Assembly (NCBI GenBank): GCA_008711295.1
Contig: VUYV01000119.1
Location: 525,159-589,158, forward strand
Length of the DNA stretch: 64,000 nt
Source of the DNA: Anarhynchus alexandrinus
Taxonomy: Eukaryota > Chordata > Aves > Charadriiformes > Charadriidae
Direction of reading: 5' to 3'
Shown here one piece after another: positions 37,201 through 50,250 of the stretch. The notes under the pieces are model-generated. The model worked only from the letters and a program-made list of their open reading frames with translations, did no database searches and had not been told where the DNA came from. Numbering within the stretch: the first letter of the stretch is position 1; the number at the start of each line of letters is the position of its first letter. The translations under genes and the position numbers were made by a program.

Positions 37201-40200
37201 AGGAAAGTAAAGCATGATATATTTGCCTCTTGGTGCGTGCAAGTGTTGTTTCGGTGTTATTCAAAAAATGTTCATTTTTAATTTTTTCTAATGTATAGAC
37301 ATTCAAGTTTCCAATTTCTATTAGCTAACAATGCATTCTTTTCAGACGTGTAGTAGTCTTTTACACTGAATAGCACCCCAAGCTCTTGTGTTTTCATGAA
37401 TAAGAAGCGATGTTTTCAAAGCTGATGACAGCTTAATAGCAGAGGAAATTTATTTAGTGAACTTCAGACAGTATTTTCAGTGGTAGAGTTTCATACTGAA
37501 CTGTTGAGCTAAAAATCTATGAAAATTAATGGAGTGAAACCTGTCAGGAAAGAGGAGCAGCCAGGAGCAGGAGCAGAAGTAGGATGTGATGTGTATCCAC
37601 CAAAACCAAATGGAATCTCCTGTCCTTTCTGACTTAACCTCAATTAAGTACCACTGAGAAGCATGAGAGAAAATAAAAAAAAACCACGCCACACAATCTG
37701 GCTAAATGCCAGGCAAGGTTGAATAAGAAAAACGTAGTTTATTTTGTAATAGTCTTTCCATTTGAGATCATAATGAGAAGTTCATTAAAATCTCTGCTTG
37801 TGTACTCTCAGAGGACCCAGACAGACAAACTGTTTAGTTGTTCTCCAAGTGTACATTACTTTTCATTTTTAACAATCTTGGATTTAAAAATGTAGAAAAA
37901 CTGTCATTGGAAACTTGTGGGAATGGCCACCAATTTATCTGATAATGCCTCAATAAAAACTATACTGTCTATTAAATTTTATCAAAGAAGGTGTTATAAA
38001 GGTTTGAGGCCTGACAGAATAAACCCAAAGTATTAAAATTTGTATAAAAGGTAGATCGGAATTTATGTACCATTCAGTAGTGTTAGAGGAATATTACCAA
38101 TAGTCTTTAAAAACAAGGAAGTTACTTTTTACGTACAAATTATGTTTTTCCATTAGTGTAAACGGTCCTTTGGCATATCAGATATACTCAGGCTTAGTTT
38201 TTGACTTATTTTTTGGACTAATGATACTGTGTGTGTTGCTGCTCTTGTTTGGTGATGACTATATTCTCTTTCCTGGAAAGAAACAGACATGTTTCTTTCT
38301 GAATGGACATCCAGCGGAGGTACATCAATTTTTCTAATGTGTGTGTCGCAGAAGCTAAATCTACAGATCGTATGTTGGGTTCTGGCTATGGTATTCCCTG
38401 TATATCTGGATCATTTGATAATCTTTAGCCACGCTATGAAAGGGTGTTATTGCCAACTTGTGCAGAGAAGTTCAAAAGGTTCTGTTGGACACCACTAAAT
38501 TTTAAACAGAGACCTTTTCTTAGGAGTGTCCTATTCTGAAAGTACTAGAATAGCTCCTTTATTTCGTTGACACAGAGGCAAATTACTAAGAGCAGCTCTT
38601 TCAATGCAGTATTTATTTAGAGCATTACACTTCTTTAAAAGTAATCAGGAAATTCTCACTAAAACACTAAAACCAAGAATTTGTGCACACTAAAAAAAAA
38701 TGTACTTCTAAATTCTTGTTCTCTAGTATTAGGATTAAGAAAATATATTAACTTTTCCCCTTCTTTTGTTAAATTTAACTTTTTTAAAGTAAAGTTTTAA
38801 TGCTACTGTTTTCTAAAAGATGTGCATTCCTTAGGAAAAAATCTCTGCTCTAAAAACGAAAAGGCCACAATGGACGTTCCCTTACAAGAGAATTTCTACA
38901 GATTCCTGTTGTCATTCGTGGTTTCCAAAACATTTATAAGATGTTAAATCAGAAGCAGGTTTTGAGGTAGCTTTTAGTAAATAATTGGTTTCCTGGAGGC
39001 TGGCTGCTTAGGTTCTCCATTGGCTCTAATACTCAGAAGTTTTTATTGTTGCTTTTCTCCCCATACCAGTTGGTATTACCAGTTGTAAAGACAAGACACA
39101 TACCTTCTGCTGATACTTTTTCAACCCTATTAGAAATTCATAGCTAATATCATCACAGACGTTAGAGAAGCATAAAGGTTGGTGAGTGGTATAATTGGCG
39201 TATGTATAACTGAATGATGATATTGGTTCCAGAAATTACAGTCACTTGGACACCTAGAATAGATGAATAGGGAGAGGGAGATCTTCGTACTACCTGACAA
39301 GTACTATCTGACTGAGAAACAGCTGTAAGTGTGACTGAAGAGTCATTTTGTAAAACCTTTGTATTTAGACCTGGCAGACAACCAAATTGGAAGGATCTGG
39401 AAGCAGTGGTCCTCACTCCCCAGTTTTTATTCTCACGTCTGACATCAACAGTAAAACTATGAAGTATGTCAAGCATTTGTATTACTTTTTGAGCTTCCTG
39501 AATTTCAAATTAGTAGCACCTTTTTTGATTATTTTGAGAGCAGAAAAGAAAGGGGGGAATCTTCTTTTCCACAACCAGGCTCACCACTCTTCACTTTGTT
39601 CTCCTTCTGATGGTAAAAAAAGGCAATCAGCAACAAAATCAGAAAGTTTTGCTAGTCCAGCATCAGTGCAGAAACATTAAAGTTTGAAGTCCTTTATGAG
39701 CTGGAATAATTTCAGGAGTTCCAGGAAGGACTAATTTCCTTAATGGAAATTCTGAACTCTGGTATGTCTTCACATTTTGCACTTTGCATCGAGAAGGAGC
39801 AAAGCTCTTAGGATCATTGCATGAATTTATGAAGGAGGGAAGGATTGCGAGTGTATTTCTACATTTACTCTATATTTGCATAACAACTTCCTTCCTTTTT
39901 CTTTTCTAAACCAGCCAGCAATAATGAAGGGGGAACACGGTGTACAGGATTTATAGTTGTGGGGACTGTGGCCCCTTCCTCAGATTTCTCCCCAAACATA
40001 ATTGTCAGTGCAATTCAATTTGGAGCCAATTATGTGCCTCCATTTACAGTATGTAGGTGTTGCCTACCTTCTGAAACTTTTCTGTAGACTTGGATCAATG
40101 ACAAGTTTTAAAATTACACTGTACTGAGTGTGCTCAGTAGTTTTTACTCTCTAGTGTATGGAAAGCAAGGGAAATTAACATGCATAATTTATCTGGATAT

Positions 40201-41710
40201 TTCACGTATTGAGATCAAGAATTAAGAGATAAAAGTACTGTAAAATGCTGCTTCGTTTTGTATACCACGTTAAGTGATTGTGTTCATGCATGCATTTGTA
40301 TGATTGAATTAAGGCACAGAGTATAGTTTTTGAGATTTTCTTCAGCACTGTTGCTTAATTATTTTGAGTTTTGTGCATTTTTAATTTTCAGTCTTACAAA
40401 TTATGTGCTTGGTCCTATTTCTTAAGCAACTGAGTAATGCAGGAATATTTTGCATGTGATTTTGGGGGTGGGTGAGAGTTGTTTTTCTGTGGGTCAAGAA
40501 AGCAATGGGAGTGAACAAATGATGTGTTATTTCCATGATCTAAATGTTCTGCAGCAGTAGCAGCAGCTGAGCAACTCACTGTTATTCAATGCTACATTAA
40601 CTTTTCCATTAATGCTGGTGCTGTAAAATATGAAGCCCTTAAGCATTGTGAAGTTCCTGCCTGATTTTTGTTCCTTTACATGGCTGCTGTATATTTGCAT
40701 GTTACAACCATTATATGGATAATCACCATCATTACTTTTTAGAAGGTCATTCTCTTCTTGTTCTGAATATAGTTAGATACAGAAAAGCCTTCAGAGAAGA
40801 AAGGGTCTTTAAACATATTCACTACAAATGCTCTCTTTTCAGTTATTTGCTACTATGATTATATGATGGCAGCCCAATTGTCAACAACATATTTTGCTTC
40901 TGGGTTTTTCTTTCTTTATTCATTATATAAAAAACAAAAACAAAAATAACCCAAGAAAACAAACTAGAGAACACAAAAGATCTATTTTTTTCCCCTAAAA
41001 CAATGAAACAAAGCAGTCCTGTTACAGGGGAAATTATTTTTCAGAAATTATTAAATGTTATTTTGCACCAAGACAAATTTTTGTTATGTAATAAACATAA
41101 TTCTATTTTAAAAATGCTGGAAATTTTTTAAACTAAAGAATATGTGAAGATTGGAATTATGATTGTTCAAATTTCTTCTAGTTTTTAAACCTTTGTTGAA
41201 AGTATACATATTGATGGGAATAGGGGATTTAATAAGTGCCATTAACAAATCAGAGTAGCAATTCATGGCACTTCCGATCAAGACATACCAACCATTCCAC
41301 CCACTCTCCCCCCTAGAATTCACAGTACAGTTCATATGGGAAAGCAAGATTCTTTCTTCAGCTATGAAAGCAGTCACTTTATGCCCTAAATAATGAAGTT
41401 ATAATCTTGGTGGTGTCAGTGAGGTGACACCTCAACACTGAATAAATCATTTCAGTTTTTATCTATCCGCCTTGTTTTCCCCATCTGTAATACGTGAATT
41501 ATGGGACTTTGCTAACAGAGTGATTTGAGAACTGTTGAAGAAAAAAAAAGCTCTAAAAATAGTGCTTGCTCAATATCTTATTTTAAGAGAAAGGTTTTAA
41601 ATATTTAGTGCTGCTTTGCTTTAATTTTAGACTTTCTTTAGTCGCGTAGTTCTTCAATGAGTTTTTGCTATGCCCCAGATTCATTGTGTTCACTGTTTTG
41701 ATGGTCAAAA

Positions 41711-41744
41711 TCATCAGCATCTGAATCAGCATCAGCATCTGAAT
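41711..41744 (+). repeat. atcagcatctga short repeat cluster
   Basis: The word catcagcatctgaa occurs twice within a run built from atcagc and atctga units. Confidence 0.6.
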
Positions 41745-42608
41745 AACAGGATGAGTTTGTGTGATGGCTCATAGAGTCCTTCCTAGCTGCATGTAGCCAT
41801 TGCCATTGCACTTAAGAGCTGTTTCTGGCATTTTTGGAACAGAATGAAACGATACATCTGATTTGACTAGCAAGTCCTTACTTCTATATTCAGTCAGATT
41901 GTTTTGTTTCTTTTCTGTTGTTTTCTCTCCCACCTTTCTATCTTACAGAATTTTTGTGGAACTTTAATTTTTTTTTCAAATTCACATATTTTGATGTTGG
42001 TATTATTTGTTTTCAGGTACACATAGGAAGAAGAATTTAGTATCCAAATGCTAGAAATAATATTTTGTATTCTGTACATAGACAGACTATCCATATTGAG
42101 CCCTAAGTCTACAAAGAAGTTTTACCCTGGTTTCAAGACATTACATTTAAAAGAATGTTTAGAATGTATTATATTTTTTCCATTAAGAAAATATTGCTTT
42201 TATTTCAGGAATTTCGCTTATTTAGTGTCTAACTTAATAATTTAGGGATTTTTCACAGTCCTGTTCAGTAATCATTAATCTGAATGTCATTGTGTTACCA
42301 GCACGTGTTCTGAGAGTGCATTAAACCCTCTTGGGTGTTGCTTGAGTCTCATCCCTGGACTGTGCTCTTCCAACATAAGATCATGATTTTTCTCATTTAT
42401 TTCTCATATGCTGCTGAGAAAATTCATTTACACTTTTATCCAGGGTGTATTTCCTCCTAAAACCTGTTCAGTGTCTTTTCTGTATTGATGGTCTGGCTGA
42501 ATAGTCTACTCGGAAATGTTTGTGGTCCTGTTAGGCAGCTCAGAAAGGGACTTTTTGGGAATGGGAAAGAAGGGGGTAAAAAAAGTCATTGGTTCAACCT
42601 GTAAATGA

Positions 42609-42634
42609 TTTTTTTTCTTTTTTTTTTTTTTTTA
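42609..42634. repeat. T-rich tract
   Basis: Two T runs are separated by a single C, with no attached element recognised. Confidence 0.75.
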
Positions 42635-43589
42635 ATGGAATAAGGTACTATGGGATAGTATTGATGAAATAATCTGGAACAAGAAAAGCTGTAAAATTAA
42701 AAATTTTCTTACAAAATCACACATTTTTAAAAATTAATTTGGTATTTTGATCAGTTTCAATGGCTGTCTTAAAAATCAGTAACTACATATGAGCAAAGTA
42801 ACATATAAAAATGTAGTACTTTTTGAATGCTGAGGAACAACGGAACTCTTAGATATCACAAAAAGCAGATTAGAAAAGCTTAAGGTAGTTAAAACCCAAT
42901 GTGCCTGTGTAAATAGTATTGTTCTGTAAACATAGGATAAAGGTATTTGTTTCATAAAACAGCTGTTTCTACTTTATGATTTTTTTTTCTTTGATATCCG
43001 GAAAAAAAAATCCTCCTCCCGGAAGCATTAAGTGATTCTAGGTTTGGGGAGCAACTTAGTCTAAGAATTTAATATTCACTGTAACTGAGTATTTTCCCTT
43101 GAAGTTCTAGTTTGTCCTCCTATTCATTAAAACTGAAGAGAATCTCAAGATACTTGATCAAAAAACAAAGGGAAGTTTTATGATCTTCCTTGCTATGAAT
43201 CCAGTTAAAGGATTAACAGTGTAAGTCAGACTCTGAAATGAAAAGGCAAAAATATATTGCTCAAAAATATAATTTTAACAGTGATTAGCTATTATCTGCA
43301 AAAATAGATTTCACTTCACTCAGCAGAGCACTATATTTTGTTGAAAATCAAAGTTTACAAAATAAATTTCAATATTTTTTAGTATGGCAGGTGATGAATG
43401 TTCTCCCACAGAGGTTATATCAGAAAATCAATATTTGTAAAATTGAAACAGTATAGGTTTGTATTGATCCGTGTGGCTAAATCAAAATGAAAGGCTTTGT
43501 AACAGCTTTCTTAGACAGCCTGCTACCCAGTAATGGCAAACTATCAATTTTAGCTTTCCACTGATAAATCAGCTTGAAAATTGGATGTC

Positions 43590-43607
43590 AAATTTTTTTT
43601 TTTTTTT
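43590..43607. repeat. T tract
   Basis: An uninterrupted run of T in unique-looking intron. Confidence 0.75.
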
Positions 43608-44239
43608 ACTGAAGTAGTGATTTTTTTTATGCCCTCTAACCTTTCTTGATGTGTTAGATTGGTTTATAAGACTAAGCTCTGCCTTTTTGAAAGCAGTTGT
43701 CAAAACTGACATTTAGATAAATTTTGAAACAAAATCTAAACTCTTAAAGCCTAATTTTGTCTACTAGCTGGCTTGCTGGTAATCATATGTGTGCACCTCT
43801 GTGTAAACAAACATGAATATATGTTTAATACTGAAAATGACATTGATTTAACACTTCAGGTATATAAGTTTCTCTCTTTCCTCATCTCTGGAGTTCACAA
43901 AGGTCAGGTCTTCAACTGCAGCTTTTAGAAACTAATGCTCCAGAAACTGCTTTAGCTTTCAATGGTTAGGAAGATTGATTTTTCTTTAATTGACTGATAT
44001 TCTTTTTTTATTTTGCGTTAAGTGAGACTTTATGAAATGATAACAAGCCCATCAGTTTCAGCTGCAGGTTGCAACGTGTCCTGAAAACCTGTGCAGTTGC
44101 TCATTGTTTTTATAATAGAGAAAAGAGGATACATTTCCTTTTACTCAGAAAATAGATAGCAAAAGCCTTTATAATGGTGGGGGTAAACCCTTTTATCTGG
44201 ATCAAATGCAGTAGTTTTCAGTGACAGTTGACAGTGCCA

Positions 44240-44580
44240 TACCATCATGTCTGTACAGCAGAATATAAGTTAGCTCGAGTGGGTATTGATTGTGAAGTTC
44301 GCTGTTGTATAATTACTTTTGGCTGTAGAAAAATGTGGTGTGTATTGATCTAGATGGAAGGATTTGACTAGCAGCTTCCCTTGGCTAACAGTGAGTGTCA
44401 TCTTTCGGCCATGATAAATGGTAACACTCTGGGTCAGCATAATTACTTGGTGGTGAAATGAACCTCCTGTACCCTTCTCCCTCTCACACCAAGGAACCGC
44501 CGTAATCATCTTTATCTGAAAGCCATGATTTACTGAACTAACCAGCCCCTTAATAAAGTCCTTTCCCCCCTCCCCGCACT
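44240..44580. promoter_or_regulatory. Candidate conserved non-coding element
   Basis: This patch lacks repeats and keeps several CpG sites (gctcgag, ttcgctg, tttcggcc, aaccgccgtaatc) in an otherwise CpG-poor intron. It contains homeodomain-type cores (ataattac twice) and a GATA-like ctttatctg. This texture is typical of conserved developmental enhancers, and the NBEA locus is known to carry regulatory DNA for MAB21L1. I infer the role from composition only; no alignment was possible. Confidence 0.35.
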
Positions 44581-44590
44581 ACGCACCCGC

Positions 44591-44632
44591 TTTAATTGTG
44601 GCTTTATACTATTTAATTGTGGCTTTATACTA
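44591..44632 (+). repeat. 21-bp exact tandem duplication
   Basis: The unit beginning tttaattgtggctttatac is repeated twice without mismatch (44591-44611 and 44612-44632). Each copy carries a TTTAATTG homeodomain-like core. Confidence 0.95.
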
Positions 44633-44819
44633 TCGTTTTAAAAACTGAACGGTTCTGTTCTGAATCCACAAGTACCATTTTTTTTCCCCCTAACCCCGGT
44701 CAGTCGACCTAGACCTGCAGGAGCCCAGCTCCTGCGGCAATCTCTTAATCTTTACGTTTAGTGTTTGTGTAGAAAAAGGAGAAAGATTAAGGTGTTCGTG
44801 GTTTTGCCGCACTGCTTTT

Positions 44820-45460
44820 TAAGTCTTGGAATCAGAAATTATTAACGCACTGGTAAATTATTAGCGTACTGCAATGAAAACTGCCATATGAATTTATTGT
44901 CAGTAGCCCTTTAATTTTATAGAGCAATGTACACTCTGGATATGCTGTCTTTTGAGAACAGATGAGGATATCTTTTCACAATATGCTGCTAGAACAGCTT
45001 CATTTATAATAATTTTGACACCTCATTTAATAACAGTTTTAAATGTAAGATTTTTTTAAAGTATTAGCCATTTGCGTGTATGTCTAATAGGTGACAAATA
45101 CATTATCAGAAATAAGGAAATTGTATTTATTGCTCGAACAGAAAACTATGATGATTCGTATTGTTTGGCAGCTTTTTAATAGGGAGTTTTCAATTTGTTA
45201 TCAATATTTCATTAAAACTTTGTAGCATGTTGTTGAAAATGGATTTGTGTTTACTCGCCAGTAGTGTAATATGGCCCTGGGGTAATGACTTTTTGTTAAG
45301 TAATGTTAGTTAAAGAAAATCTGGCAATAGTTTTAGATCATTTTAAGACAGCTGTGAAGGGTTTGGATAAAGGTCATTTTCAATGATTGTGCTTAGTTAA
45401 ATAAATGTGAAGGGTTTCACAATGGGAATCTTGCTTTTCAGTATGCTGTCATAAATTTCC
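44820..45460. promoter_or_regulatory. Candidate conserved non-coding element
   Basis: About 640 bases free of recognisable repeats and dense in ATTA, ATAAAT and TTTAAT words, including the paired repeat at 44836-44871. No coding potential is visible. The regulatory reading is an inference from texture and locus. Confidence 0.3.
44836..44871 (+). repeat. Imperfect direct repeat with ATTA/CG cores
   Basis: aaattattaacgcactg (44836-44852) and aaattattagcgtactg (44855-44871) differ at two of 17 positions and are 19 bases apart. Both keep the ATTA core and the CpG. Confidence 0.9.
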
Positions 45461-45989
45461 CTTTAACACATCTGGGAATACGAAGTAAAATGTAGTTGTT
45501 CCTGCCTTGAAGGCAATGTATTTTATATTTTCCTTGCTTTGTTTGTTTTCCCCTTATAATGCTGTTTATTCACATAACTAGAGTTCAAAGGTTTTACTTT
45601 GTCATAAATTAAATCTTCTGTTCTCTGACAGTTTGTGAGACCTGCTGGATATAATTTTCAAATACTTGTAACTCGAAGATTTTTTGCTGAGATTTAGTCA
45701 TTAAAAGTGTTAAATTTTCTGACAACTCAGCCTCTATTGTGACCCTGGTTCACTGCTTGCTCTCTCCCTTGGCCACAGCTGGCCTCTTGCTGTTCACAGC
45801 TGAAAAGTGAAATCAATGCTGGGTCTAACAAAATGCAGATGAAAGCCATTCTGATCATATATAGTCATTTCCCGTAATTCTATCAGCCTTCAGTTTCTTA
45901 AATGATCTCTGGAAATCATTGTTTGTTCATGTGAATACAATATCGAATTTTGTGATAAAATGTCCTGTCTTTCTGAAAAGTAATACTTT

Positions 45990-46180
45990 CTTAAGCGCTA
46001 GTAGTGATATACAGCTCACATTGCCATAGCACGACTTTTTAAAACACCGGTCCACTCCTTCCCCCATTCCCTCCTGAAGGGCAGCACGACGTATCAAAGC
46101 CCGTCAAAGAGCTGCTGGCTGAATCCCGCCAGCTTTGAGCCTTTGGAATCTTGCGAATTGAGGTTTTTATGTTCTACAAG
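45990..46180. promoter_or_regulatory. CpG-retaining non-coding patch
   Basis: Several CpG occur in under 200 bases (caccggtcc, gcacgacgtatc, gcccgtc, atcccgcc, ttgcgaatt), unusual for this intron. There is no gene-like frame. It could be a conserved element or a recently inserted unmethylated sequence. Confidence 0.3.
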
Positions 46181-47639
46181 GCTCAGAGCTGGAAAGTAAG
46201 AACTCTTACCATGTGTCAATCCACGTTGCCATTGATCTCTCATCCTTTTTATTTTTATTTGAGCAAGAGTGGTAGGAAAGCTATGTTGCAGTTAGAGGTG
46301 GCAGCGTATGATGTAGCTTAATGCTCCAAAGGTCACGGAACTACAATGAGTTTGATGGAAAACAGCCTTTCTCCTTATTTTAAATGGTTCCTGCTTTGAT
46401 TACAGGCATTTATTATAATTATCAAGAGATTAGTCTGTTGTTATAGAATCCTTGTAATGGAACCATTTAAAAGGAATATAATGGCAGTTTATTGGATTTT
46501 GCAAAGGAAAAGAGAACAGATAAAGTGGTGTTTTTTAAATGGATCAACTGCTGCCCTAAGCATACTGATTTTTTTCTTTTGTTTAACTTCAGGTTTCTTT
46601 TTGTTTCACAGTTTTCAGTTGCGTACTAAAGAAGTCACTTTTTTTAAATTCCAAAGATATTTTATTAATAATATTTTCATGGCAGCCTAACCCTATGCAA
46701 TTTAGTTGTTAAAGAGATTCCTTTCCTAAATGATCTTAAACTATACATATCATAGAATGTGTACTGTCTTACACAGCTGCTTTGTGATTTTATGAATATT
46801 CCCATTTAAAAAATGGCTACGAGACAGTATTGTTGATCAAAAATAATATATAAAAGAAATTGCGAATTCTATATTTCATCAGTTGAAGTGCAGCTAGGGT
46901 GAGTTCTCATTTATATTAGCAAGATACCATAATATTGATGAAGCTTGGTGAATTTCTTTCACGTTTATATTAATTTCCCCTACTTAACGTGTACAGTTGT
47001 ATTTATTGCTCTTACTCCAAAAGAATAAATGTTAAGATTATAAATCAATCATCTTATTCAACTGTCACAGAATACTATTTGTGTCCTGGCGGTGAATGTA
47101 AGTACTAGATGACATTTTAAAAAATTAAAAGCTCGTAAACTTAGGGGGTTTTATACTAGAAAATAGTTTATATTTAAAGACGAAAGAATTTCACAGTATG
47201 TGTAAGTTTATCTTACCCTTTGTATGAACACCTTCAAAGGTTTAGGCCAAATCTATGTGCTTCTAAAGAATAATTACAGAGCCTAAGTCTTCCTGCTGAG
47301 AACATGCTGTCCTATGCTCGTTAGCTGAGCAATGGAATGAGTTACTTAGTACTGAGGAAGAAAGTTAATTGACTGAAACTTAGTTGACATGGGGCTTTTT
47401 TGATGGCACTGGGGAATCAGCCCCAAAATAACAGTGGAAAACGATATAACAGCAAACTGCAAGAATCAGGTTACAAGTCTGCTACTCCAATATCGGTTGG
47501 CTGCCAGCAGAGGAGGCCTGGGGAGGAGTGCAGTATTTCCCTAGGTCACTTTATCGTGATACTCCCGCTGCATATCCTCCCAGCTTTCAGCAAATTGTAG
47601 CTCAGGGACTTCCTGAGCCAGAGGTGATATCCGTGAGTT

Positions 47640-47945
47640 TAATAACTTTTGGTGGGTTTTTCCCCTCTATGAAAGGAAATGTCTAATCCTTTTAAGAACT
47701 TGTGTAAACTTTTGCTGTCCACAATATGGCATAGCATTGAGTTCCACACCTTGGGTATGTTGTGTGAGAAATTCACACAAAGTGCGCTTTCATTTGTTTT
47801 GAACTTGTTGCTTGATAACTTTATGTTCTCCCTGGGTCTTTTCTTACAAGAAATAGCGAGTCCTTGTTGCCAATTCACCCTCTTGGTGCCATTCATAATG
47901 TTAAAGATCACTATCATATCCCTTGGTTTTCCCTCTGTTCTTTAG
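47640..47945 (-). mobile_element. Ancient CR1/L3 ORF2 C-terminal remnant
   Basis: The minus strand reads, in one 92-codon frame (47639-47917), FNIMNGTKRV, then KLSSNKFKT, then VWNSMLCHIVDSKSLHKFL and KGLD. This is the standard C-terminal end of a CR1-clade ORF2, where a K-I/L-NG motif, an R.T block and a W-N-S-LP..V-D..SL..FK..LD block occur in that order. The same end is seen in younger form in the + strand CR1 at 60850-60950 ([19 protein letters not shown]). The copy is old, unrelated in subfamily to the young CR1, and has no 3' tail I can define. Confidence 0.7.
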
Positions 47946-48990
47946 CTGGGGAGGTCTGAAGTGGCCTTGTCCACCTTCCTGGAGGCTCCCCTAGCAAGCT
48001 GTAGCTTATTCTGGAACAGGTCTCTGTTAATCCTTCCAGCTGGAGCTATTTTACTTTGTGTAATAGCCAGACAGAAGAGAATGACATACACATGTACTTG
48101 CTTCTCTTTCATTCGCCACCCACCCTTCCCCATCTGCCATGTGCCAGGTTGTAGGTTTATTGCCATTAGGAAGCTAACCAGCAATGGCTACAGCTTCCTC
48201 AACCAAATCCATGCATTTATGACTCAATATTTTGAAAAGGGGAAAGACAGTAAAGACTTGGATTCTGAATTGGAGCAATGTGGTAAGAGATGAGCCTGGG
48301 CTTGAGCCATATGGTTGTAGTCCTTTCATTCCCCATTCCAATTAATGTTTTACTAGTGTAAAATGAGATAGCATCACCAGAAAAGGCCGACAGTGTTCCA
48401 TTCCACAAAATTTTGGTGATTCATGGGGGAAGCATGTTGTGTCTGCCATAGCTTTTCTTGTATAATTGCATTTATCTTCAGATAGAACAGTCTGTAACAG
48501 TGTAGGCACAAATTATTATTGGTGTGTATGTTTGAGAGAGAAACATTTCATTGACAAAGCCTGAAAAAAAATAATTTTGATTTGCTGTCACAGGCTTTCA
48601 GTGTCTCCGGAAGATTGCAGGCATAATGCTATATAGTGAATTGCATTCTGTTGCCTTTGGATGTCGGTGAAGTTACAGCATATGTGTATTTCACAGTGCT
48701 GAATAGTGGCTTCTCTGTTTTTGATATGCAATGTGCAAATTAAAAATACCTTGCTTGCAAATTTAGCTTGAAAATTAGGGAGAGCGACCACGATTCTTCC
48801 CCTAATGCATACGCCTTGAGCACTGAATGACATATAGCAACCCAAGGGCAAAAAATTAATCTGAGGAGTAGAGACATTCCAAAGTAGGGAGAGATTCCTC
48901 TTCGTCTTTCTAAAAGTTTCCATATAGTCCTAGTGCTGGGTCTACTGCTGCTGTAGGATCATTGGAGCATTATGACTGTATTATGCTCAA

Positions 48991-49005
48991 ATTTTTTTTT
49001 TTTTT
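48991..49005. repeat. T tract
   Basis: A homopolymeric T run. Confidence 0.7.
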
Positions 49006-49984
49006 GGTATGCGGCCAACATTGTCTTATGGAACAGAAGTAGAACACAGATCTTTTTCAATAATTTAAATCTCGCTTATGCCAGAAAAGCATTTATGCTC
49101 TAACCTGATTGCTTTCTTCCTGCTTAATTTCAAAGGCCTGCTGCAGGCAAATGAAGATTTTGGAGGTGTTCGCTAAACAGTTTTCATAAGTATTCGTAGT
49201 GAAAACACAAAATATTATAAATAAATGAGCTATTAGCAGCTCATCCAACAATCCTCCATAATGTTTCCTGTATTTTCCTTCTACTCCGTTTGGATTTTCA
49301 GTGTTTCTTGTGAACCTCTCTGCTCTAAAGGCAGACTCTGAACGGTTCCGTGCCATCAGCCGTTTTCATGACGGTGGAGTAGGCCTTAAGGGAAGAAACG
49401 ACTGAGTCTGTGCATTTGTGACTGTTAACTGGTGACTGATAAAACTCTAGCAAATTAGTGTCTGAGAAGGGTGTATTACTGAAAGCCAGTTTTGAACTTT
49501 AGATTTCCTTGAGAGTGAGATTTTCAGTGTGTTTTTTTTTCTACCACATTAGCCATGTTGAAGGCCGTGCAGATATTTATGAGTTATCAGCAAAGAGGTC
49601 ATCATTGGGCAAGGACTGACAGTCCCGCTGCTGACCAAAGGCTGGTCAGACAGCGTCAACTAGCCTCTCTATCATGTAAAGAAATTTTGGCAAGTGATCT
49701 GATTACTGATAGGGAATAAGTTCTGAATCATACTGCCTTCTCACTGGTGACCAAATCACTACAGTCATAGAGACACTGCAGTTGTCATTAACGGTGGCTT
49801 TTTTTTCATTATCAATCTGTTGAGTTATACTGCCTGTTCGAAAGATAATATTGCAGGTATCGGGAATTAATTCTTAACACAATGTTGTAAGTGTGTTGGA
49901 GGGTAAAGCAAGAGTATTTTCATAGAACTGTATGTGGATATCATGGTACAGTGTCATTTTCCTAACCTCTCCCTGAAGCTAAAT

Positions 49985-50250
49985 AGAATCACAGAATCAT
50001 AGAATGGTTTAGGTTGGAAAGGACCTTGAAGATCAGCGAGTTCCAACCCCCCTGCCATAGGCAGGGACACCTCCCACTAGACCAGGCTGCCCAAGGCCAC
50101 GTCCAGCCTGGCCTTGAACACCTCCAGGGTTGGGGACTCAACAACCTCTCTGGGCAACCTGTTCCAGTGCCTTACCACCCTCAAAGTGAAAAACTTCTTC
50201 CTAATGTTCAATCTAAACCTGCCCTCTTCTAGTTTGAAGCCATTCCCCCT
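49985..50250 (-). mobile_element. CR1 LINE 3' end, antisense
   Basis: On the + strand the element begins with the reverse complement of the CR1 tail (agaatcacagaatcatagaa, then tggtttaggttggaaaggac). It continues through gaccaggctgcccaaggcca, aacctgttccagtgccttac and aaacttcttcctaatgttca to cattccccct. It covers the 3' UTR and the end of ORF2 in reverse, 5'-truncated near 50250. Conservation is good, so this copy is younger than those at 33290 and 47640. The 72-codon + strand frame inside it is antisense. Confidence 0.92.

Noticed and set aside
50014..50232. 72-codon plus-strand frame
   Set aside because: It lies wholly within an antisense CR1 3' end.
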